Part shown: positions 7,361 to 13,863 of the stretch, piece after piece | How the letters are laid out: each line of letters starts with the position of its first letter | Position numbering within the stretch: position 1 is the stretch's first letter | Source: Azoarcus sp. | GTDB lineage: Bacteria; Pseudomonadota; Gammaproteobacteria; Burkholderiales; Rhodocyclaceae | Length of the DNA: 14,153 nt | Reading direction: 5' to 3' | NCBI GenBank assembly: GCA_023230755.1 | Contig: JALNWS010000108.1 | Location: 1 to 14,153, forward strand | Program-made: the position numbers and the translations under genes | The notes under the pieces: generated by a model | What the model saw: the letters and a program-made list of their open reading frames with translations, nothing else | Databases searched by the model: none | Told to the model about the DNA's origin: nothing

Positions 7361-8544
7361 GCGCCCTCTCCCGCACCCGGCTCGGCTACGACGGCGTGGT
7401 CGCCGTCATGCCGACGACCATCCCCTACGTCCGCTACTCCACGCACAGCGCGCACTGGTGGCTGGGGCGCGCACTCGGCGAACTGATTCGCGGCGCCGGC
7501 ATCGCCAAGGCCGACGTCGACGGCGTGTGCGTGTCCAGCTTCACCCTCGGCCCAGACACCGCAGTCGGCCTGATGCAACATCTGGGCATGAGCCCGCGCT
7601 GGCTCGACCACATCCCGATGGGTGGTGCCTCCGGTGTCGTCGCGCTGCGCCGTGCCGCCCGCGCGGTTCAGGCCGGCGACGCCGAAGTGATCGCCTGCAT
7701 CGCCGGCGACACCAACCAGGTGGACTCCTTCCGCAACACGGTCAGCCAGTTCTCGCGCTTCGCTCAGGACGCGGTCTATCCGTATGGTGCGGGCGGCCCC
7801 AATGCCAGCTTTGCGCTGCTGACCGATTACTACATGAAGCACTACGGCGCCACGCGTGAAGATTTCGGCAAGCTCTGCGTCGCCCAGCGCGACAACGCGC
7901 TGAAGAATCCGCACGCGCTGATGAAGAAGCCGCTGACCCTGGCGCAGTACATCGACGCCCGCCCGATCACCGACCCGATCCACCTCTTCGACTGCGTCAT
8001 GCCCTGTGCCGGCGCCGAAGGCTACCTGGTGATGACCGAAGACCGCGCCAAGGCACTCAAGCTGCCCTTCGTGCGCATCCGCTCCACCATCGAACGCCAC
8101 AACGCCTTCCCCGAAGACCCGATCCAGTTCCGCGGCGGCTGGGCGATGGACAAGGACGCGCTGTACGAGCACGCAGGCGCGGCACCGGAAGATATCGACT
8201 TCCTCGAAACCTACGACGATTACCCGGTGATCAACATGATGCAGTTCGAGGATCTCGGATTCTGCGTCAAGGGCGAGGCCGCCACCTTCGTGCGCGAGCA
8301 CAGCTTCACCATCGACGGCGACTTCCCGTTCAACACCTCGGGTGGTCAGCTCTCGGTGGGCCAGGCCGGCGCGGCGGGCGGTTATCTCGGCTTTGTGCAG
8401 GCCCTGCGCCAGCTCACCGGCAGCGCCGGGAAGACCCAGGTGGAAGACGCGAAGCTCGGACTGGTGTCGGGATTCGGCATGATCAATTACGACCGCGGCC
8501 TGTGCTCCGGCGCAGCGCTGCTCGAACGAGGAACTGCCGCATGA
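7357..8544 (+). CDS. Thiolase-fold protein lacking the classic nucleophile; likely retro-aldolase or acyl-CoA lyase subunit
   Basis: 395 residues, GTG start with GGGAGA at 7345-7350. The fold is that of the SCP2/Ltp-type thiolase branch. Where degradative thiolases have the nucleophilic Cys, this protein reads PMGGASGVVAL (87-97) with no Cys. The GHP motif reads GQAG (335-338), so the catalytic His is Gln336. A Cys remains in LCSGAALL (382-389). The tyrosine-rich ETYDDYP (284-290) lies where steroid retro-aldolases of the Ltp2 type rely on tyrosines; this comparison is from memory. Such proteins work with a DUF35 partner, encoded here by the next gene with an overlapping start (ATGA, 8541-8544). 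I infer C-C cleavage of a beta-hydroxyacyl-CoA releasing acetyl-CoA. A BbsB-like thiolase with an altered active site is the alternative. Confidence 0.82.
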   Translation: MSALSRTRLGYDGVVAVMPTTIPYVRYSTHSAHWWLGRALGELIRGAGIAKADVDGVCVSSFTLGPDTAVGLMQHLGMSPRWLDHIPMGGASGVVALRRAARAVQAGDAEVIACIAGDTNQVDSFRNTVSQFSRFAQDAVYPYGAGGPNASFALLTDYYMKHYGATREDFGKLCVAQRDNALKNPHALMKKPLTLAQYIDARPITDPIHLFDCVMPCAGAEGYLVMTEDRAKALKLPFVRIRSTIERHNAFPEDPIQFRGGWAMDKDALYEHAGAAPEDIDFLETYDDYPVINMMQFEDLGFCVKGEAATFVREHSFTIDGDFPFNTSGGQLSVGQAGAAGGYLGFVQALRQLTGSAGKTQVEDAKLGLVSGFGMINYDRGLCSGAALLERGTAA

Positions 8545-9782
8545 CCGCGCCACTCGTCAAACCGAAAAAGAAGAATCCGGTCGAACGCACCCGCCTGTCC
8601 ACGCGCCCGCCTGTCCCGCGCAGCCGCAGCGCCCAAGGCCTGACCCGTGCGGCAGCCGAGGGCAGTTTCGAACTGCAGGTGTGTGCCGAGTGCAGCACGG
8701 TTCAGTACCCGCCACGCGAAGTCTGCGGCAACTGCCTGTCAGCGCACCTGCAGTGGAAGCCGGTGGACAATCGCGGCCAGCTGATCGCTACTACAACGTT
8801 GCGTCACAGCAACGACCTGTATTTTCGTGAGCGCCTGCCGTGGCGTGTCGGCACGGTGAAGATGGCCGCCGGCCCGGTGGTCGTCGCCCACGTCCATGAA
8901 GACTGTGTTGCCGACGGCCCGGTGCGCCTCACGCTCAAGCTCGACCGCAGCGGCCAGGCCGTGCTTCATGCCCTCCCCGAAAAGGACACCCCGAACATGA
9001 GCGATGCAGCCCAGCTGCGCGAATCCACCTGTGATCCGAAGTTTCGCCGCGTACTCGTCACCGACGGCAAGTCGGCGATGGGGCTGGCGGTCGCAAAGGC
9101 CATGCTTGATGCCGGCGCCAATGCGGTCTTCCTTGGCGACCCGACGAGCTGGAAGGCGAATGCAGCCTTCGACAGACTCGCCACTGATCCGCGGGTGCAG
9201 GTGGTCGAGCTCGACGTCACCGACACCGACTCGGTCGACCGCCTGGCGGCTTCGATCGGCGGCAAGGTCGAGATCCTGGTGAATACCGCGTCCTACCTGC
9301 GCGACGGCGGCATCCTCGGGCGCAAGGATGTGATCCTCGCTCGCGATGCGATGGAGGTGAACGTGCTCGGCCTGATGCGCCTCGCCCAGGCCTTCGGCCC
9401 CGGCATGTGCTTCCGCGCGGCAGACGGCAGCAACAATGCCGTGGCCTGGGTCAACATTCTTTCCATCCACGCCTTTGCCGCACTCCCCGCACGTGGCGCC
9501 TGGTCGGCCTCGATGGCTGCAGCGCTGTCGGCCGCGCAGACCTTGCGTGCCGAACTGAGCGGTGCCGGCGTGCGCGTGCTCAACGTCTTCCCCGGCCCGA
9601 TCGACGAGGAGTGGGAGCAGCTCACCCCCCCGCCCAAGCTCGCGCCGGCTGCCATCGCCAAGGCCATCGTAAAGGGGCTGCAGGACGGTATCGAGGATGC
9701 CTACGTCGGCGATATCGCGGAAGAAATCCGCGAACGCCTGCGCGAGAACCACAAGGCCGTCGAACGCGAACTCGGCCAGTAA
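8541..9782 (+). CDS. DUF35 zinc-ribbon/OB-fold protein fused to a degenerate SDR domain
   Basis: 413 residues from the ATG at 8541 (GAGGA at 8528-8532), overlapping the thiolase-fold stop. A basic, Pro-rich N-terminus is followed by a zinc ribbon with Cys48, Cys51, Cys62 and Cys65 (CxxC-x10-CxxC) and an OB fold to about residue 145. This is the domain pair that binds thiolase-fold partners (BbsA, ChsH2). Residues about 168-413 are a short-chain dehydrogenase fold. Its glycine-rich motif is degraded (TDGKSAMG, 174-181) and NNAG has become NTAS (248-251). Where the YxxxK catalytic pair should be there is WSASM (Trp321, Met325); a serine is kept (Ser308). The SDR half is therefore probably not a dehydrogenase. 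The fusion recalls the toluene pathway, where BbsA is a DUF35 protein and BbsC an inactive SDR partner of active BbsD; here the two would be one chain. Confidence 0.85.
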   Translation: MTAPLVKPKKKNPVERTRLSTRPPVPRSRSAQGLTRAAAEGSFELQVCAECSTVQYPPREVCGNCLSAHLQWKPVDNRGQLIATTTLRHSNDLYFRERLPWRVGTVKMAAGPVVVAHVHEDCVADGPVRLTLKLDRSGQAVLHALPEKDTPNMSDAAQLRESTCDPKFRRVLVTDGKSAMGLAVAKAMLDAGANAVFLGDPTSWKANAAFDRLATDPRVQVVELDVTDTDSVDRLAASIGGKVEILVNTASYLRDGGILGRKDVILARDAMEVNVLGLMRLAQAFGPGMCFRAADGSNNAVAWVNILSIHAFAALPARGAWSASMAAALSAAQTLRAELSGAGVRVLNVFPGPIDEEWEQLTPPPKLAPAAIAKAIVKGLQDGIEDAYVGDIAEEIRERLRENHKAVERELGQ

Positions 9783-9821
9783 GCCCCCGAACAACGCCCC
9801 GCCCCCGAAGGAGCACACAGA

Positions 9822-10607
9822 ATGAGCAACCCCATCCTCGCCCAGTTCATGAACGAGTTGCTGAGCGGCCGGCTGAAACTGGTCGACCTCACGCAGACGC
9901 TCGCACCCGAGTTTCCCACCATCGTGCTGCCACCCGAATTCGGTCAGGCCTGGCCCTTCCGCATCGAAGAGATCTCGCACTACGACGAACGCGGTCCGGC
10001 CTGGTACTGGAACAACTTCTCCATGTCCGAGCATACCGGCACCCACTTCGATGCACCGGCGCACTGGGTCAGCGGCAAGGATCAGCCCGACAACACCGTC
10101 GACTCGATCCCGGCCGAAAACTTCATTGCCACCGCCTGCGTGATCGACGTCTCGGCCGAGAGCGCAGAGAACCCGGATTTTCTTCTCACCATCGATTACG
10201 TCAAGGCCTGGGAAGAAAAGCACGGTCGTATTCCCGAGCGTGCCTGGGTGCTGCTGCGCACCGACTGGTCCAAGCGCACCACGCCCAAGGAGTACCTCAA
10301 CATGGCCGAAGATGGTGCGCATTCGCCCGGTCCGGACGCCGAAGTGGTGCCATGGCTCATCCGGGAACGAAACGTGCATGGCTTTGGTACAGAATCTGTC
10401 GGCACCGACGCCGGTCAGGCCCATCACCTCAACCCGCCCTACCCCTGCCACTACTACATGCACGGCAATAACCGCTACGGGCTGCAATGCCTCACCAACC
10501 TCGACCAGCTCCCGCCGCAGGGCACGCTGATTTTTGCCGCGCCGCTCAAGATCCGTAAGGGGTCCGGCAGCCCGCTGCGGGTGCTGGCGCTGGCACCGAG
10601 CGCGTGA
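9822..10607 (+). CDS. Cyclase-family metal-dependent hydrolase (isatin hydrolase/kynurenine formamidase type)
   Basis: 261 residues, ATG with AAGGAG (9808-9813). The family metal motif HxGTHxDxPxH is complete: His71, His75, Asp77 and His81 in HTGTHFDAPAHW. A second conserved block is TESVGTDAG (190-198), and LQCLTNLDQLP (221-231) near the end carries Gln222 where I expect the Glu of bacterial kynurenine formamidases (KynB). The family cleaves amide or lactam bonds with Mn or Zn in the cytoplasm. Isatin hydrolase, a member, opens isatin to isatinate, which fits an indole pathway here. An N-formylkynurenine or other amide substrate cannot be excluded from sequence alone. It sits 39 bases after the DUF35-SDR gene and 11 bases before the intact SDR gene, so it is part of the same operon. 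Confidence 0.83.
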   Translation: MSNPILAQFMNELLSGRLKLVDLTQTLAPEFPTIVLPPEFGQAWPFRIEEISHYDERGPAWYWNNFSMSEHTGTHFDAPAHWVSGKDQPDNTVDSIPAENFIATACVIDVSAESAENPDFLLTIDYVKAWEEKHGRIPERAWVLLRTDWSKRTTPKEYLNMAEDGAHSPGPDAEVVPWLIRERNVHGFGTESVGTDAGQAHHLNPPYPCHYYMHGNNRYGLQCLTNLDQLPPQGTLIFAAPLKIRKGSGSPLRVLALAPSA

Positions 10608-10618
10608 GGGGCGGACCC

Positions 10619-11347
10619 ATGAACGAAGACAGGATCGCAGTCGTCACCGGCGGCAGCGCAGGCATTGGCGCCGACATCTGCAAGCGCATGCTCGATGACG
10701 GCTATCAGGTGGTTTCGATGGCGCGCCGCGCACCAGAATGGACCCACCCGCGCCTCACAACAGTGCAGGTCGATCTGCTCGACGCCGCTGCCACCGAACA
10801 GGCCGCGCAGGAGATTGCAGCACAGTACGCCGTCAGCCACTTTGTCCACAACGCCGGCGTGATCTGGCCCAAGCTGCTGGGCGAGGTCAAGCTCGAAGAA
10901 CTGCAGGGCCTCACCCAGATTCACCTCGGCGCCGCCATCAGCCTGATGCAGGCCGTCCTGCCGGGGATGGAAGCACGCAAATTCGGCCGCGTCGTGCTGA
11001 TGTCCTCACGCGGGGCACTCGGACTGCCGACACGCACCGCCTACTCCGCAACCAAGGCCGGCATGATCGGCATGGCCCGGACTTGGGCGCTGGAACTCGC
11101 CCCCAAGGGCATTACCGTCAATGTCGTTGCACCCGGCCCGATCCAGACCGACATGTACTACGCGGTCATCGAAGCCGGCAGCGAGCGTGACAAGGCGCTG
11201 GCGGCCAGCATTCCGGTTCGTCGCGTTGGCCGCGCGGACGATGTCACCCGTGCGGTGATGTTCTTTGCCGACCCGGAAAACAGTTTCGTCACCGGGCAGA
11301 CGCTTTACGTCTGCGGCGGCGCAAGTGTAGGAAGCATCACCATCTGA
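10619..11347 (+). CDS. Short-chain dehydrogenase/reductase with intact catalytic residues
   Basis: 242 residues from the ATG at 10619, with AGGGG (10607-10611) overlapping the preceding stop. The classical SDR motifs are all present: TGGSAGIG (10-17) for the nucleotide, HNAG (77-80), catalytic serine in LMSSRGA (Ser129/130), Tyr142 and Lys146 in YSATK, and the APGPIQTDM segment (171-179). An NAD(P)-dependent alcohol or dihydrodiol dehydrogenase is expected. In the proposed pathway it would oxidise the C2 hydroxyl of the cis-diol formed by the Rieske enzyme, giving the lactam of dioxindole-3-acetate. Alternatively it pairs with the inactive SDR domain of the DUF35 fusion, as active BbsD does with inactive BbsC. 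Last gene of the catabolic block; a 61-base gap without an evident terminator leads to the transporter genes. Confidence 0.9.
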   Translation: MNEDRIAVVTGGSAGIGADICKRMLDDGYQVVSMARRAPEWTHPRLTTVQVDLLDAAATEQAAQEIAAQYAVSHFVHNAGVIWPKLLGEVKLEELQGLTQIHLGAAISLMQAVLPGMEARKFGRVVLMSSRGALGLPTRTAYSATKAGMIGMARTWALELAPKGITVNVVAPGPIQTDMYYAVIEAGSERDKALAASIPVRRVGRADDVTRAVMFFADPENSFVTGQTLYVCGGASVGSITI

Positions 11348-11408
11348 ACCACGCAGCATTCAATTAATCCTTCATCCGCAGTACGCCCCATCCACGGAGA
11401 AAACCGCC

Positions 11409-12560
11409 ATGATGTTGAAGAAAATCCCCGCTGCCATTGCACTTGCAAGCCTTGCCACCTTTGCCGGCAGCGCGCTGGCTCAGGTCAAGGTCGGCGTCAT
11501 CTCGTCCGCCACCGGCCCGACCGCACTGGTCGGCATCCCGCAGAAGAACAGCGTGCCGCTGCTGCCGACCAAGGTCGGTGATCTCACTGTCGAATACATT
11601 GCGCTCGACGACGCGTCCGACTCCACCGCTTCGGTCACCGCAGTCAAGAAACTGCTGAGCGAAGAGAAGGTCGACGCCATCATCGGACCCTCCGGCTCCC
11701 CCAATGCCATGGGCGCCATCCAGTTTGTCGCCGAAGCCGGCGTGCCGATGCTGGCTCCGGTAGGTACCGCCGCCGTTGTGCTGCCGATGACCGAACAGAA
11801 GAAGTGGGTGTTCAAGACCACCCAGAACGACGACATCATCGCCAAGGCGCTGACCGAGCACATGGTCAAGGCCGGCGTGAAGACGCTCGGTCTGATCGGG
11901 ACCGCCGATCCCTACGGCGAGAACTGGGCCAAGGTCATGGGCGGCCTCGCCGAAGCCAACGGCATCAAGATCGTGGCCAGCGAAAAGTTCCAGCGTTCCG
12001 ACAGCTCAGTGACCGGCCAGGCGCTGAAGCTCATTGGCGCCAAGCCTGACGCCGTGCTCGTCACCGCACCGGGCGGCCCGTCAGTATTGCCGCAGACCAC
12101 CCTCTTCGACATGGGCTACAAGGGCCAGATGTACCAGACCCACGGTGCAGCGCTGCCCGACTTCCTCAAGCTCGGCGGCAAGAAGGTTGAAGGCACCATC
12201 CTCGCAGCAAGCCTGATGCTGGTTCTGCCCGAGATCGCCGACAGCAATCCGTCGAAAAAGGTCGCGGCCGACTACATCGCCGCATACGAGAAGCTGCACG
12301 GCAACAAGCCCGCCACCTTCGGCGCCAACGTCTATGACGCTGGTCTTCTGCTGAAGCAGGCGATTCCGCTTGCCGCACTCAAGGGCAAGCCCGGCACGCC
12401 CGAGTTCCGTTCCGCACTGCGTGACGCGCTCGAGCAGACCAAGGAACTGGTCGGCACCCAGGGCGTGTACAACATGACCCCCGCCGACCACAGCGGCTTT
12501 GACGATCGCGGCCGGGTGATGATCACGGTGAAGAACGGCAACTGGACGCTCCTCAAGTAA
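11409..12560 (+). CDS. Periplasmic substrate-binding protein of a branched-chain amino acid/aromatic acid ABC importer
   Basis: 383 residues, ATG with GGAGA (11396-11400). The N-terminus is a signal peptide: MMLKK, a hydrophobic stretch, and a probable type I cleavage after SALA (Ala24/Gln25). It has no lipobox Cys. The mature protein follows the LivJ/LivK (Peripla_BP_6) pattern: VKVGVISSATGP start, IIGPSGSPNAMG (90-101), GTADPYGENWAKV and the FGANVYDAGLLLKQAI segment near the end. It captures a small ligand in the periplasm for the Liv-type permeases downstream. Homologues beside aromatic-acid operons often bind aromatic acids, so the operon's substrate is the likely ligand, but the sequence does not show it. 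No inverted repeat or T-run terminator was seen in the 61-base gap before it, so it may be cotranscribed with the catabolic genes. Confidence 0.9.
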   Translation: MMLKKIPAAIALASLATFAGSALAQVKVGVISSATGPTALVGIPQKNSVPLLPTKVGDLTVEYIALDDASDSTASVTAVKKLLSEEKVDAIIGPSGSPNAMGAIQFVAEAGVPMLAPVGTAAVVLPMTEQKKWVFKTTQNDDIIAKALTEHMVKAGVKTLGLIGTADPYGENWAKVMGGLAEANGIKIVASEKFQRSDSSVTGQALKLIGAKPDAVLVTAPGGPSVLPQTTLFDMGYKGQMYQTHGAALPDFLKLGGKKVEGTILAASLMLVLPEIADSNPSKKVAADYIAAYEKLHGNKPATFGANVYDAGLLLKQAIPLAALKGKPGTPEFRSALRDALEQTKELVGTQGVYNMTPADHSGFDDRGRVMITVKNGNWTLLK

Positions 12561-12590
12561 GCCTGCCACCACCACTGTTGAATCAGGCCG

Positions 12591-12742
12591 CGCGTCTTCG
12601 GACGTAGCGGCGATGAGGTGGAGAGACCACCCTCAGGTGGGCTCAAAGCCTTGAGATCCCGAAGCAGCCGGGCGCCAGCAGGTCAATCCCTGCGTCGCCC
12701 GCGTGTCGGGTGGAATCGCTCATCCCGCGTTTCCACCCACAC
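12591..12742 (+). other. Hairpin-rich leader segment in the binding protein-permease gap; candidate structured RNA
   Basis: The 265-base gap (12561-12825) carries at least five consecutive potential hairpins. 12592-12605 is a C(TTCG)G tetraloop stem. 12614-12635 pairs TGAGGTGG with CCACC-c-TCA around AGAGA. 12642-12655 is CTCAA/TTGAG. 12669-12701 has a 6-bp outer (CGGGCG/CGCCCG) and a 5-bp inner (GCAGG/CCTGC) stem. 12703-12742 pairs GTGT-c-GGGTGGAA with TTCCACCCACAC plus 3 inner pairs. CCACC (12627-12631) can alternatively pair with the later GGTGG (12636-12640), a mutually exclusive fold. No T-run terminator is present. I match it to no known riboswitch family. Bases 12743-12825 show only the AGGA ribosome-binding site at 12816-12819. 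Confidence 0.55.
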
Positions 12743-12825
12743 CGGGACACATGGCGCCACACGCGCTGCCCTGCCGAACGCCATGCCTCGAAGCACGGCG
12801 GCGGCCCCCGACATCAGGACGCATC

Positions 12826-13863
12826 ATGAATTTGCAGATCGCAATGTTCCTCGGGCAGGACGGGGTGACCAACGGCGCAATCTATGCGCTGCTGGCGCTA
12901 TCCATCCTCCTCGTATTCACCGTGACCCGTGTGCTGTTCATTCCGCAGGGCGAGTTCGTTGCCTTCGGGGCGCTTACGATGGCCACCCTCCAAGCCGGCC
13001 AGGTGACGGCCGTGGTGTGGCTGCTGGCCGGCATGACGGTGGTCGTAACGACTCTCGATCTTCTGCACCAGATCCGCAATCAGGGCAGAGTCAGCATCGA
13101 CATTGCCGGAATTCTCAAACTCGCCTATCCATTCGCGCTCGCACTGGCCCTGTACCAGTTGCCGCTGGCCACGCTGCCGATGGCCATCCAGGCCTTGCTG
13201 ACATTCGCCCTCATCGTGCCCTTGGGTCCGCTGTTCTATCGTCTGTTCTATCAACCCATCTCCAGTGCCCCTGTCCTGGTCCTGCTGATCGTGTCGATCG
13301 CGGTCCATGTGGCGATGGTCGGTACCGGCCTGCTGATCTTCGGCCCCAGCGGCGCCAGGACATTGCCGTTTTCCGATGCCAGCTTCCCGCTCGGCCCAAT
13401 CACCCTGAACAGCCAGACGCTGTGGGTCATCGCTGCCTCGCTTGCCCTGATCATTGCGCTCTACCAGTTCTTTGAACGCACCATCTACGGCAAGGCCCTG
13501 CGTGCCACTGCGATCAACCGCGCCGGCGCCCGCCTGATGGGGATCTCCCCGGTCTTTGCCGGCAAGGCGAGCTTCTTCCTCGCCGCCTTCATCGGCACGC
13601 TGTCCGGCATCCTGATCGCGCCGATCACCACCATCTACTACGACTCAGGTTTTCTCATCAGTCTCAAGGGCTTCATCGGTTCGATCATCGGCGGGCTGGT
13701 GAGTTATCCCGTGGCCGCCCTCGGCGCCTTGCTGGTCGGCATGATCGAAGCCTTTTCAGCTTTCTGGGCCAGCACCTACAAGGAAGTCATCGTGTTCACC
13801 CTGATCATCCCCTTTCTGCTGTGGCGCTCACTGACCGTCCGTCACGTGGAGGAAGAAGAATGA
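12826..13863 (+). CDS. livH: Liv-type ABC transporter inner-membrane permease (LivH family)
   Basis: 345 residues from the ATG at 12826, chosen because AGGA (12816-12819) lies 6 bases upstream and the LivH-like N-terminus (GVTNGAIYALLALSILLVFTV, residues 13-33) starts here. Upstream in-frame codons give a Pro/Arg-rich non-membrane stretch. Hydrophobic segments are visible at about 14-36, 60-80, 98-116, 119-139, 147-172, 198-216, 246-268, 281-309 and 319-334. The cytoplasmic loop YGKALRATAINRAGARLMGI (221-240) matches the ATPase-coupling loop of the family, and GFIGSIIGGLVSYPVAALG (282-300) the conserved C-terminal part. At 345 residues it is longer than the roughly 290-310 of E. coli-type LivH. 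It forms the channel with the overlapping LivM-type partner for uptake of the ligand held by the binding protein. Confidence 0.9.
   Translation: MNLQIAMFLGQDGVTNGAIYALLALSILLVFTVTRVLFIPQGEFVAFGALTMATLQAGQVTAVVWLLAGMTVVVTTLDLLHQIRNQGRVSIDIAGILKLAYPFALALALYQLPLATLPMAIQALLTFALIVPLGPLFYRLFYQPISSAPVLVLLIVSIAVHVAMVGTGLLIFGPSGARTLPFSDASFPLGPITLNSQTLWVIAASLALIIALYQFFERTIYGKALRATAINRAGARLMGISPVFAGKASFFLAAFIGTLSGILIAPITTIYYDSGFLISLKGFIGSIIGGLVSYPVAALGALLVGMIEAFSAFWASTYKEVIVFTLIIPFLLWRSLTVRHVEEEE

Noticed and set aside
9822..10607. Assignment as KynB in the kynurenine pathway
   Set aside because: No tryptophan dioxygenase or kynureninase gene is nearby, and the CoA ligase, lyase and Rieske genes point to another route; kept only as an alternative substrate.
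12571..12632. Resemblance to a cobalamin riboswitch core (CCACTGT and a GAGACC stretch)
   Set aside because: The order and spacing of the conserved boxes do not fit, the upstream part would lie in the coding region, and the adjacent genes have no cobalamin link.
12608..12660. GGCGATGAGG resembling the start of the fluoride riboswitch
   Set aside because: The conserved downstream half (GGCTGATGRC type) is absent and no fluoride-related gene is adjacent.
12660..12700. T-arm-like GCAGG-TCAATC-CCTGC suggesting a tRNA
   Set aside because: The loop is 6 instead of 7 bases, and no D arm, anticodon arm or acceptor stem can be fitted upstream.
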